Source: Deltaproteobacteria bacterium
GTDB taxonomy: Bacteria > Desulfobacterota > Desulfarculia > Desulfarculales > Desulfarculaceae
Assembly: GCA_021811275.1 (NCBI GenBank)
Contig: JAJZPI010000001.1
Span: 16,094-80,093, forward strand
Direction: 5' to 3'
DNA: 64,000 bases
The position numbers and the translations under genes are program-made. Under the pieces are notes generated by a model, which had not been told where the DNA came from, did no database searches, and worked only from the letters and a program-made list of their open reading frames with translations. Positions 17,904 through 25,695 of this stretch are shown here, in pieces; position 1 is the first letter of the stretch, and the number at the start of each line of letters is the position of its first letter.

Positions 17904-18908
17904 ATGTGGAAGCATTACCTCATAGGCCTCGTGATCAGCGTGGCCGCCGGCTGGCTCTTCCTGCGCTTCGTGGACCTTGAGCAGATGGGCCGGGCCCTGG
18001 CCGCCATGAACCCCTGGTGGCTGCTGCCCTGCTTGGCCTTCTACGTCATGTCCTACGTGTTCCGCACGCTGCGCTGGCACTACCTCATGCGCCCGGTCGC
18101 CAAGGTGCGCTTCCAACCTCTGTTCGCCGCGCTACTCATCGGCTTTCTGGGCAACAACCTCCTGCCCGCCCATCTGGGCGAGGTTGTGCGGGCCTATGTG
18201 CTGGGCCGCTCGGAGAAGGTGAGCAAGTCCTCCGTCTTCGCCACCGTGGTGCTGGAGCGGGTCTACGACGGCCTCACCGTGCTCTTTCTGCTCATGATCG
18301 TGCTGCTGTTCATGAAACTGCCCGAGGGCGGGGGCCCGACCGGCGGCGGCATCACCGTGGCCAATCTGCGCGCCGCGGGTTGGCTGGGCCTGGCCGTTTT
18401 CGCCGGGCTCATGATCGGCCTGCAGCTTTTGCGCTGGCAGCGCCAACGCATGCTCAAGCTGCTGGCCTTTTTTCTCAAACCCCTGCCCGCGCGCCTGAGC
18501 GAACGCGGGCTGAACATGGCCGGCTCCTTCGCCGACGGGCTTTCGCTCACCCGCGCCACCGACTTGCTCTGGATAGTGGCTCACTCTCTGCTGACCTGGG
18601 TTTTCCTGGGGCTCTACGCCTGGAGCCTTTTTCCGGCCTTCGGGCTCAAGCTGGGCCTAATGGCCGGCCTGCTCATGGAGGTGGTGGTGGCCCTGGCCCT
18701 GTTGATCCCCTCGGCCCCGGCCTTCCTAGGCACCTTCCACTTGGCCGCGGCCTTCACCTTGGGCTATCTGGGCGCCGACGCCGGCCAGGCCGGCAGCTAC
18801 GCCATGGTGCTCTGGCTTGTGCACTTCGTCTCCACGACCGGCATCGGCCTGGCCCTGCTGTGGCGGCAGGGCCTGGGTTGGCGGGCCCTGCGGGGCCGCG
18901 AGGACTAG
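17904..18908 (+). CDS. Flippase-like (LPG synthase TM / UPF0104) membrane protein
   Basis: 334 residues with about eight hydrophobic helices. The conserved GNNLLPAHLGEVVRAYVLGR segment and the later VVLERVYDGL block place it in the lysylphosphatidylglycerol-synthase transmembrane (AglD/UPF0104) family. The C-terminal part has LIPSAPAFLGTFHLAAAF. Members lack the aminoacyl-transfer domain and are thought to act on lipid-linked intermediates, though the biochemical role is unsettled. It lies 12 bases after the DPM1-like gene, supporting a joint role in lipid-linked sugar handling. Confidence 0.82.
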   Translation: MWKHYLIGLVISVAAGWLFLRFVDLEQMGRALAAMNPWWLLPCLAFYVMSYVFRTLRWHYLMRPVAKVRFQPLFAALLIGFLGNNLLPAHLGEVVRAYVLGRSEKVSKSSVFATVVLERVYDGLTVLFLLMIVLLFMKLPEGGGPTGGGITVANLRAAGWLGLAVFAGLMIGLQLLRWQRQRMLKLLAFFLKPLPARLSERGLNMAGSFADGLSLTRATDLLWIVAHSLLTWVFLGLYAWSLFPAFGLKLGLMAGLLMEVVVALALLIPSAPAFLGTFHLAAAFTLGYLGADAGQAGSYAMVLWLVHFVSTTGIGLALLWRQGLGWRALRGRED

Positions 18909-19010
18909 CCTCGGGGGGCGGAGCCGCCTTCAGGGTTTGCCATGCCTGGCCCCAAAGGGTATGCTTCACGGGGCGAGTCTTGCGCGTCCACCCAGCCCAG
19001 GGGAGAAACC

Positions 19011-19274
19011 ATGCAAAAGACAGAGCTGGCCACCCGCTTCTTCGACCAATTGGCGCAAGGGGCGGGCGAATTCATCGGCAAGATGATCGAGGCGGAGATG
19101 GACGCCGACCTGATCGAGCTGTTCAACAAGCTCGGAGGTCAACTGCAAAAGGGGGAGATGGAAGCGGAACGCTTCCAGGCCAGCCTGCTCATCATCGGCT
19201 ACCTGGTGCGGGCCCACGAGCAGAACGGGCTGGGCGAGGCCACGCCCCCAGCCGCCAACCCCAACCGCCACTAG
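19011..19274 (+). CDS. Small helical protein of unknown function
   Basis: 87 residues, mostly predicted helix (RFFDQLAQGAGEFIGKMIEA, DLIELFNKLGGQLQKGEME) with a short Pro/Asn-rich tail. There is no signal peptide, cysteine pair or known motif. The ATG at 19011 has GGGGAG 5 bases upstream. A longer in-frame start at 18942 has none. The stop is 5 bases from the next gene's putative start. I do not recognise a family. Confidence 0.55.
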   Translation: MQKTELATRFFDQLAQGAGEFIGKMIEAEMDADLIELFNKLGGQLQKGEMEAERFQASLLIIGYLVRAHEQNGLGEATPPAANPNRH

Positions 19275-19279
19275 GGGCC

Positions 19280-19984
19280 TTGACCAGCCGACTTGTCCTG
19301 GGCCAAGGGACCGCCACCCTGGCCGCCCTTATGCACGAGAGCCCCCGCCCGCCCTGGGCCGCCGCCGTGATCGCCCACGGCCTCTTTTCCTCCATGCAAA
19401 GCGAGAAGCTCACCCGCCTGGCCGACACCTTGGCCTGGCAGGGCTGCGCCACCCTGCGCTTCGACCATGCCGGCTGCGGGGAATCGCCAGGCGAGGTAAG
19501 GCGCGCCACCCTGACCGGCCGCCGCGACGAATACCTGGCTGCGGCCCGCCGGATGGCCGAGGTCCACCCCGGGCTGCCCCTGGTCTATCTGGGCTCCTCG
19601 CTGGGCGGCACCGCCGCGCTCCTGGCCTCCCGAGAGCTGCCCCCGGCCTGCCTGGCGTTGTGGTCGGCGCCAATGGACATGGCTGAGCTGATGGCGGACA
19701 TGAGCGCCCGCCCCGATCCGCCGGACCTTCCGGAGATGGCCGCGGACCTGGCCCGCCACGACCTGCGCGCCCTGCTGGCCCGGACCAAGGGCGCGCTGTT
19801 CGTGCATGGCGAGAGGGACGAGGTGGTGCCCGTGGCCCAGGCGCGCCTGGGCCATCGCCTGGCCGCTACGCCCAAGGCCCTCTGCGTCCTTCCCGAGGCA
19901 GATCATCGCCTCAGCCGCATCGAACACCAGCTGCAAGCCACGGCCCGCACCCTGGAGTGGATAAGGCTCATGCTGGGCCGCTAG
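19280..19984 (+). CDS. Alpha/beta hydrolase (serine aminopeptidase S33 type)
   Basis: About 234 residues. IAHGLFSSMQSEKLTRLADTL carries the oxyanion HG motif, RFDHAGCGESPGE follows, the nucleophile elbow is GSSLGG, the acid lies in FVHGERDEVVPV, and the histidine is in EADHRLS. The catalytic triad is therefore complete. This is the YqiA/FrsA-like group of small hydrolases with unknown substrate. The start is uncertain: a TTG at 19280 preceded by AGGGG matches the usual N-terminal strand, while an ATG at 19331 would cut into it. It may be coupled to the small gene ending at 19274. Confidence 0.78.
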   Translation: MTSRLVLGQGTATLAALMHESPRPPWAAAVIAHGLFSSMQSEKLTRLADTLAWQGCATLRFDHAGCGESPGEVRRATLTGRRDEYLAAARRMAEVHPGLPLVYLGSSLGGTAALLASRELPPACLALWSAPMDMAELMADMSARPDPPDLPEMAADLARHDLRALLARTKGALFVHGERDEVVPVAQARLGHRLAATPKALCVLPEADHRLSRIEHQLQATARTLEWIRLMLGR

Positions 19985-19997
19985 GTCCGGCCCGCTT

Positions 19998-20735
19998 TCA
20001 GAGGTCGGGCCAGGGCCCGGGTTCGATCTCCGGGAGGTGGCTCTGGCACAATTCCCGCAGCCAGCGATGCATAGGGACCATGGCCGCGTAGCGCTCGCGG
20101 CACCATTCCACCAGCGCCGGCGAGTGCAGTTCTTCAATAAACCCGCTTTCGTGGAACACATAGAGGCCGTTGTGCCTGAGCAGGTCAGCTCGGGGATGGC
20201 CGGGGTCGAGGCCCCGAGGCACGCGGGCATAATGCCGGCCGCCCAGGTCGTAGAGTCCTTGACTCAGGCCAGGCTGCAGGGCCCTGGTCAGGGCCGGGCC
20301 CAGCTTGTCGTCGGCCACGGCTTGGCGAAAGGGCCCCAGCAGGCGCCTGGGGAAGACGTACATGCCCGCGGCCACCATGATTCGGGGCGGCTCCATCTGG
20401 AAATAGAAGCCCGAGCATTCCATGCGCGGACCCTCGCCCTCCCATAGCCAGAGGCCCAGATGGGTCTTGAAGGGGCTCTTGTCCGCGCTGAAGCGGATGT
20501 CACGTTGGATGCGGAAGATGGAGCGGTTGACCTTGGGCTCGGCGTGCAACCCGGGCGCGACCTTGGCCAGGGACCGGCCCAGGTCATCCACCAGGGCCCT
20601 GGCCGGTTCCAGGACTTCCCTTTCATACACCTCCTTGTGCTCGGCAAACCACTCGCGGCGGTTGTGGCGGGCCAATTGGGCGTAGAAATCCAGGCCGGCC
20701 TGCGAGAATCCCTTGAACTTCCCCCGAAGCGCCAT
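19998..20735 (-). CDS. DUF2461 domain protein
   Basis: 245-residue cytoplasmic protein of the DUF2461/TIGR02453 family. Diagnostic blocks are LARHNRREWFAEHKEVYE near the N terminus, VNRSIFRIQRDIRFSADKSPFKTH in the middle, and FYFQMEPPRIMVAAGMYVFP. The function is unknown across the family. It converges with the hydrolase gene, whose stop is 13 bases away, and its upstream side borders a palindromic repeat at 20754-20806. Confidence 0.85.
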   Translation of the reverse strand: MALRGKFKGFSQAGLDFYAQLARHNRREWFAEHKEVYEREVLEPARALVDDLGRSLAKVAPGLHAEPKVNRSIFRIQRDIRFSADKSPFKTHLGLWLWEGEGPRMECSGFYFQMEPPRIMVAAGMYVFPRRLLGPFRQAVADDKLGPALTRALQPGLSQGLYDLGGRHYARVPRGLDPGHPRADLLRHNGLYVFHESGFIEELHSPALVEWCRERYAAMVPMHRWLRELCQSHLPEIEPGPWPDL

Positions 20736-20753
20736 GACTGCTCCTAATCTTTA

Positions 20754-20806
20754 ATACCAAGTCGGTGCATTCATAACCGTCCATGGCTTTGAATGCTTGT
20801 TGGTAT
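20754..20806. repeat. Palindromic intergenic repeat, copy A
   Basis: 53-base element bounded by ATACCAA and TTGGTAT, with nested complementary parts GCATTCATAACC and GGCTTTGAATGC around a central CCATGG. Copy B at 43683-43763 shares the ends and the GCATTCAAAGCC-like inner arm. Copy C at 24959-25055 is degenerate. The form resembles a REP or MITE-like dispersed element. No transposase is nearby. Confidence 0.6.
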
Positions 20807-20940
20807 AATCTCTTCGCCATATGCCCGCCTGCCCGGAGGCGGCCGGCGGAACCAGCTCTGCTTGCCGATGGGTGGGAGTCAATATATTATTCATAGATTG
20901 CGTCTTGATTATCAAAATCGTTCGCGGAGCGCGTTGAAAC

Positions 20941-21780
20941 TTGGCATTCGCTTTCGAACAGAGCTTGGGCTTCCTCGGCCTGGGGCTGGCCACCGGCGCC
21001 TACGGCACCCTCATCGGGGCTGGCGGCGGCTTCGTGCTCATGCCCTTGCTGCTTCTGCTCTACCCCAACGAAAGCCCCGACCTGCTCACCAGCATCTCCT
21101 TGGCCGTGGTGTTCTTCAATGCCCTCTCGGGGTCCGAGGCATATGCGGTCATGGGGCGGGTGGATTACAAATCGGGGTTCCTTTTCGCCCTGGCCTCGGT
21201 GCCGGGCGCGGTGGTCGGGGCGCTGAGCACATCCTATGTCCCTCGCCGGAGCTTCGACCTTATCTTTGGCGTGTTGCTGGCGGCGGGGTCCATCCTGCTC
21301 CTGGCCCGCCCCAGGGCCCGCCAGGCCAAGACCGGGCCGGGAGGCGGACTGCGACTGGCCCGCCACCTGGTGGATCGCGACGGCCAGAGCTTCGACTATG
21401 CCTTCAATCCGGCAATCGGATTAGCCCTGAGCCTCTTCGTAGGCTACGCCTCGAGCTTCCTGGGCATAGGCGGCGGCATCATCCATGTGCCCGCCTTGAT
21501 TTTTCTTCTGAATTTTCCGGTGCACGTGGCCACGGCCACGTCGCATTTCATCCTGGCCATCATGGCCTTGAGCGGCACCATGGTGCATATCCTGACCGGC
21601 ACCTTCAGCCATGGCGTACACCGGACCATTTATCTGGCCCTGGGCGCTCTCATCGGCGCCCAGGTCGGCGCGCGGCTGTCCAACCATGTCAAAGGGGTGT
21701 GGATCATCCGCAGCCTTTCCCTGGCCCTGGGTTTGGTGGGGGTGCGTATAATCGTCGCCGCCTTCCAGGGGGGCGGCTGA
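20941..21780 (+). CDS. TauE/SafE-family sulfite/anion permease
   Basis: 279 residues with about eight hydrophobic helices in two related halves: GLGLATGAYGTLIGAGGGFVL starts the first and YASSFLGIGGGIIHVPAL the second, each with the family's glycine-rich GxGGG loop. SLAVVFFNALSGSEAY follows the first loop. Members export sulfite, sulfoacetate or related organosulfur anions. The substrate here is unknown, though such genes are common in sulfur-metabolising bacteria. The start is a TTG at 20941 with a weak ribosome site. No better start was seen upstream in frame. Confidence 0.82.
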   Translation: MAFAFEQSLGFLGLGLATGAYGTLIGAGGGFVLMPLLLLLYPNESPDLLTSISLAVVFFNALSGSEAYAVMGRVDYKSGFLFALASVPGAVVGALSTSYVPRRSFDLIFGVLLAAGSILLLARPRARQAKTGPGGGLRLARHLVDRDGQSFDYAFNPAIGLALSLFVGYASSFLGIGGGIIHVPALIFLLNFPVHVATATSHFILAIMALSGTMVHILTGTFSHGVHRTIYLALGALIGAQVGARLSNHVKGVWIIRSLSLALGLVGVRIIVAAFQGGG

Positions 21781-21903
21781 GGGGGCGCGCCCAAAGCTGA
21801 CCTTGCCAGTGCCCGCGCTCCACTTTAAAATTAAAAAAATGGGTTGGCCTCGAAGGCCGCCGAATCCGTAAACCAGGCTTGGCGCAACGAGGTAGCAGCG
21901 CGA

Positions 21904-22227
21904 ATGGCCGATGGCGACCGTCTTATTATAAACGAAGCCCAATTGGTGCTGGCGGAGAAGCGGACATCCCTGGCCGCGCTGCGCACCGGCATAGCGGTGA
22001 TGGCCCTGCCCATGACCGTGATAAGCTTCCTCATCGTCGCCTCGCACTACTATCAACTTACCGAGAACGTGCTTTTTCTCCTGATTCCCCTCCTGGTCGC
22101 CTGCACAGGCTTGGGCGCGCTGGGCGCATTTCTGGTCATCCGCTCCATGGTCAGGCTGCACCGTGAAGAGGAGCTGATCCAAAAGCTCAAGCGTCAGAAT
22201 TCCATCATATCGGAATATATGGATTAA
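21904..22227 (+). CDS. DUF202-like small membrane protein
   Basis: 107 residues. LAEKRTSLAALRTGIAVMALPM matches the DUF202 (YidH-like) start of the first helix, and a second hydrophobic segment (NVLFLLIPLLVACTGLGALGAFL) follows. A charged helix (REEELIQKLKRQ) ends the protein. The function is unknown. The ATG at 21904 has GAGGT 10 bases upstream. A TTG at 21844 would add 20 residues. AT-rich sequence surrounds the gene. Confidence 0.6.
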   Translation: MADGDRLIINEAQLVLAEKRTSLAALRTGIAVMALPMTVISFLIVASHYYQLTENVLFLLIPLLVACTGLGALGAFLVIRSMVRLHREEELIQKLKRQNSIISEYMD

Positions 22228-22799
22228 TCCCCAAGCCGCGCCAGCCACCCCCCGCCTCGAAAAATATTTTTCCTACCTGCGCCCGGAGTATTGCTTTTTC
22301 CTTGCATTGGCTTTAGATTTCGCTGCAACATGAGACGCTTTGGGTGCGCCTAATTAAATACGACAGGGCAGGGGAAAAACCCAAAGATTCAGTTAAAAGA
22401 ATAAAAAGGTCTGGTTTCAAGGAATAAAGATCCATCGGTTCCGTTTCGTATTATTGAATATTCATATCAAAGACTTATGATATGCACCCCATGATGGGGC
22501 TTGGCAGAGGTCAAAAATACGGAGCCATGGACAGGAACAATGAGTTCCCCGCGATACGAGCTGCTGATAAATAGGCGCTTACTTTTCAAGATGTTAGTTT
22601 TTTGCCCGGATTTTGCTAGAAGACGGACCGGATTGATTTCAACGGTCCTAACCAATAACCAGGGATAGGCAGCGCCAGACCGACGAGCCGTTATTTTTGC
22701 CAAGGCTTGGTTCTACTGCGCCAGGGGCGGGATGACGGAACGCTGGTCTGCTGCCTTGCTGCTGCAAAAAACTTCTGTTGAGGATTAGGTCTCCCGAAC
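22228..22799. promoter_or_regulatory. AT-rich 572-base leader with palindromes before the GT2-LptC gene
   Basis: No gene is seen. Palindromes include CATATCA/TGATATG (22463-22469 and 22478-22484, 8-base spacer), CCCCATGATGGGG (22487-22499) and GGAAC/GTTCC around 22535. Farther on, CAGACC and GGTCTG could close a larger fold, with CCAAGGCTTGG inside it. The region is much more AT-rich than the flanking genes. It may hold operators or a structured leader. I could not match it to a known riboswitch. Confidence 0.35.
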
Positions 22800-24848
22800 A
22801 TGAAACCCGCTTTCGAGCAAAAAGATCAGGAGGCGGCCGCCGAGCCGGCGGCTAAACGCCTTTCCTTGGTTGCTCCCGGCCAGGCGACCTGCGCCCTGTC
22901 CGCCTCGCCCAAGGGCCGTGCCTTAAAGATCGGGGCGTTTCTAGGCCTGCTGGCCCTGTCCTGCCTGGCCGCCTATCTTGGTATGGCCGACGGCGGGGCC
23001 TGGTTGACCGGCTCCCTGCCCAACTTCTGGTCGCGCATCATCGCCCAGGTCGGGCAGGTCGTGCTGGTGCTCAACGTGCTGGCTTTGTTATGGCGCATCT
23101 ACCTGGTCCTGACCTACAAGCCGGTGCCCGAGTGCGCCGTGGGCGAGCTGCCCTCCTTGACCGTGGTCATCCCGGCCTACAACGAAGGCCGGCAGGTGGC
23201 TGACACCATGTTCAGCGTGGCGGCCAGCGACTATCCGGCCGACAAGCTCCAGATCATCGCCGTCGATGACGGCTCTCAGGATGACACCTGGCTTTGGATG
23301 CAGCGGGCCAACGCCGAGATGCCCGGACGCTTCACCCTCATCCGCCAGCCCCGCAACATGGGCAAGCGCCACGCGCTCTACGAGGGTTTCCGGCAGAGCG
23401 TGGGCGAGTTCCTGGTGACCATCGACAGCGACTCCATGATCGAGCCGCCGACCCTGCGTCGCCTGGTGAGCCCCATGGTCAAGGACCAGGTGGTGGGCGG
23501 CGTGGGCGGCAACGTGCGCGTGCTCAACATGAAGGCAGGCCTCATCCCCCGCATGATGGAGGTGGCTTTCACCTTCGGCTTCGATTTCCTGCGCGCCTCG
23601 CATAGCCGGGTCAACACCGTTATGTGCACCCCCGGCGCGCTCTCGGCCTACCGCAAGAGCGCCGTGATGCCCGTGCTGGACCAGTGGCTAAACGAGACCT
23701 GGCTTGGCAAGCCCTACCGCATCGGCGAGGACCGCTACCTGACCAATCTTATCCTGCGTCAGGGCTACCATGTGCTTTTCCAGAGCAACGCCATGGTTTT
23801 CACCAACGTGCCCGTCAAATACAAGGGCCTGGTGAAGATGCTCATGCGCTGGGCGCGCAGCGACATCCGCGAATCCATCGACATGAACGGCTTCCTGTTC
23901 AAGAAGTTCCGCCGTAGCTCGGCCCTGGGCGCGCGCATCAACCTGCTCTTGAGCTGGGTGGACATGACCGTCTGCCAGGTGCTCATGGTCAGCGGCATGA
24001 TCTCGCTCTTGACCCTGCCGCCGGTGGTGGCCCTCTACACCCTTATCGGCGCGGCGGTGGTGGGCCTGGTGCCCATGACGGTCTACCTGATCCGTCATCG
24101 CAGCCCGCGGGCCCTGTGGGCCATCCCCTACAGCGTGTTCTACGTGGCGGCCCTGGCCTGGATCCCGGTGTACGCCATCGTCACCGTGCACAAGTCCGGC
24201 TGGCTCACCCGCCAGATCAAGCCCCAAGCCAGCCGGCGGCCCTGGCTGGCCATGGCCCGCTTCGCCCCGATCTATGCCACCGCCGGCATCGTGGCCGTGT
24301 TGGTGGGTTCGGGCGCCTCGCTTTATACCGCCGGGAACAATACCCCAGCGCCCTTGACCCAGGTTGCCTCCTCCGACCAGGCCGGCCTGGGCTTCAAGCT
24401 CGCCAGCTCCGGCTCCGACTCATCGAAGGTCCAAGGCGAAGCCCCCCGTTGGAGTCTTTCCGCCGCCCGCTCCAGCCTGGACCAGGAGGCCGGACTTATC
24501 AACCTGGAGGGGGTGGAGCTGGTCCTTTATCAGAGGGACGGCAACAAGATGCGCTTCCACGGCGATCGGGCTGAGTACGACCCCAGCGACCGCTCGGTAA
24601 CCCTGGAGGGCAATGTCAGGGGCGTGACCACCAACGGCATGTTCCTGACCACCAAGTCCCTTTCCTACTCCGAGGCCGACAAGCTGGTGGAAACCGACGA
24701 TGACGTGGTGCTTACCGGCCAGGACTTCAAGTTCAAGGGCCGGGGCATAACCATGGACATGGCCAAGAACCGCACCGTTTTCAAGAAGGCCTCATCCTCG
24801 CGGGTGACCGCCGTCATGGGCCAGCCAGCCCGGGCCGCCACCATGTAA
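22800..24848 (+). CDS. Hyaluronan-synthase-type GT2 fused to an LptC-like periplasmic domain
   Basis: 682 residues. Two N-terminal membrane helices (about 42-60 and 80-100) precede a processive GT2 domain with VVIPAYNEG, AVDDGSQDD (near 155), TIDSDS (near 209) and GEDRYLTN (near 310). The Q/RxxRW product-channel motif reads MLMRW (347-351), so its first residue is altered. C-terminal helices follow, the last near 487-510. Residues 551-676 then match LptC, the periplasmic beta-jellyroll of lipopolysaccharide export: WSLSAARSSLDQEAGLINLEGV, FHGDRAEYDPSDRSVTLEGNV, LTTKSLSYSEADKLVETDDDV, FKGRGITMDM. Synthase plus export-bridge domain in one chain is unusual. A terminator follows immediately. Confidence 0.85.
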   Translation: MKPAFEQKDQEAAAEPAAKRLSLVAPGQATCALSASPKGRALKIGAFLGLLALSCLAAYLGMADGGAWLTGSLPNFWSRIIAQVGQVVLVLNVLALLWRIYLVLTYKPVPECAVGELPSLTVVIPAYNEGRQVADTMFSVAASDYPADKLQIIAVDDGSQDDTWLWMQRANAEMPGRFTLIRQPRNMGKRHALYEGFRQSVGEFLVTIDSDSMIEPPTLRRLVSPMVKDQVVGGVGGNVRVLNMKAGLIPRMMEVAFTFGFDFLRASHSRVNTVMCTPGALSAYRKSAVMPVLDQWLNETWLGKPYRIGEDRYLTNLILRQGYHVLFQSNAMVFTNVPVKYKGLVKMLMRWARSDIRESIDMNGFLFKKFRRSSALGARINLLLSWVDMTVCQVLMVSGMISLLTLPPVVALYTLIGAAVVGLVPMTVYLIRHRSPRALWAIPYSVFYVAALAWIPVYAIVTVHKSGWLTRQIKPQASRRPWLAMARFAPIYATAGIVAVLVGSGASLYTAGNNTPAPLTQVASSDQAGLGFKLASSGSDSSKVQGEAPRWSLSAARSSLDQEAGLINLEGVELVLYQRDGNKMRFHGDRAEYDPSDRSVTLEGNVRGVTTNGMFLTTKSLSYSEADKLVETDDDVVLTGQDFKFKGRGITMDMAKNRTVFKKASSSRVTAVMGQPARAATM

Positions 24849-24891
24849 CCTGACCATGGGCGCAACAGCGCCCAGCCCCAAGCATCACCAC

Positions 24892-24925
24892 CGGCCGGTC
24901 CCAATCAGGACCGGCCGTTTTTTTT
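24892..24925 (+). terminator. Intrinsic terminator after the GT2-LptC gene
   Basis: A perfect 10-base stem CGGCCGGTCC (24892-24901) and GGACCGGCCG (24908-24917), a 6-base loop, and eight T residues at 24918-24925. It lies about 45 bases past the stop codon. Confidence 0.92.
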
Positions 24926-24958
24926 ACCGGGAGGTCAGGCCACCCGATCTTCGGTCTA

Positions 24959-25055
24959 ATACCAAGCGCGCAAGCGCTCGCGAGGCAGGGCACAACTACG
25001 CTTTTGCCCTGCCGATCGGTGGCTAAAGCCATGGAAGGCTGTGATCGCATATTGA
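24959..25055. repeat. Palindromic intergenic repeat, degenerate copy C
   Basis: Begins ATACCAAGCG and contains AAAGCCATGGAAGGCTGTGA around 25025-25044, which aligns with the reverse complement of copy A (AAAGCCATGGACGGTTATGA). The right-hand TTGGTAT end is not recognisable. Also contains GGCAGGGCA and TGCCCTGCC (near 24984 and 25007), a further perfect inverted repeat. Confidence 0.4.
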
Positions 25056-25443
25056 GGCCATTGCATGGTTAAATACAAATATAGCTCGTAAAATCAGACA
25101 ATAATCCCTTCCAACATAATTTGACCATGCAATGGCCGATACGGGCCACGGATCCACCCTAGCCAACAAGTTGGCTAGGGACCCCGGGGAAGGCCCGCCA
25201 AATTACGAACCTGGCAAGGTAAGCAATTTGAGAGACTTGGCAAAATCACACTTTTGCCAAGACGACATTGCGCGGGGCAGGGCGCCCCGTGCAATGGTTT
25301 CATATTTTGGCGTAAAAGGTTCGGCCCGTCCGCAGACTGTTGCCAGCCTGCGGACGGGCCGAATTGGGGGAAGCAGGGACCAGCCTGGAATGGTCCCTGC
25401 GCTATTTATATGCGATTGCCATGCCAGCGAAACTCGGGCTGGC
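25056..25443. repeat. Array of six to seven inverted repeats in a gene desert
   Basis: In order: 25056-25074 with 25119-25137 (19-base arms, 18 matched, AT-rich 44-base spacer); 25157-25167 with 25170-25180 (11 of 11, 2-base spacer); 25236-25245 with 25252-25261 (10 of 10); 25265-25277 with 25283-25295 (12 of 13 plus a G-T pair); 25320-25335 with 25348-25363 (16 of 16); 25373-25381 with 25392-25400 (9 of 9); 25423-25428 with 25438-25443 (6 of 6). No T-tracts follow these stems. No coding sequence is credible here. The arrangement could be a structured RNA or stacked remnants of hairpin elements. Confidence 0.7.
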
Positions 25444-25695
25444 CCTGTCAGCATTCTAACTTAATAATCGCTGTAAAAACAAATAATAAGCTAGTGTGCT
25501 GGTGGGATGCCGGAGGCTTGGGGCCAGCCTGCCGGGGCCCACGGCTTGCGAAATGCAACTTCGGGCCCGGCCAAGCCAGAAAAATGCAACTCATACCGCA
25601 GCGGACCAGTTCGTAAAAAGGGGGGGAAATGCCTTTACCACCAGGGCTGGGGTTGCTAGGATAGCGCTAACCACTACATGAGGGGAGGGCGCTGC
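25444..25695. other. Non-coding stretch before rlpA with a 10-base direct repeat
   Basis: No gene is recognised. AAATGCAACT occurs at 25551-25560 and 25582-25591. GGCTTGGGGCC near 25515 can pair with GGCCAAGCC near 25570, with bulges. The last bases before the rlpA start, GGGGAGGG, are its ribosome site. Confidence 0.4.

Noticed and set aside
18017..19279. Long plus-strand frame running into the hydrolase gene
   Set aside because: It crosses the flippase-like gene in another frame and is Arg/Gly/Pro/His-rich; only the part after 19280 has protein family motifs.
22295..22330. Sigma54-type promoter ahead of the GT2-LptC gene
   Set aside because: The GG and GC dinucleotides are 11 bases apart rather than 10 and the flanking consensus is poor.
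25157..25180. Integron attC-like site
   Set aside because: The GTTG and CAAC core is suggestive, but the GTTRRRY and RYYYAAC consensus does not fit and no integrase is nearby.
25132..25464. Small open frame across the hairpin array
   Set aside because: No ribosome site, no family resemblance, and most of its length is made of the inverted-repeat arms.
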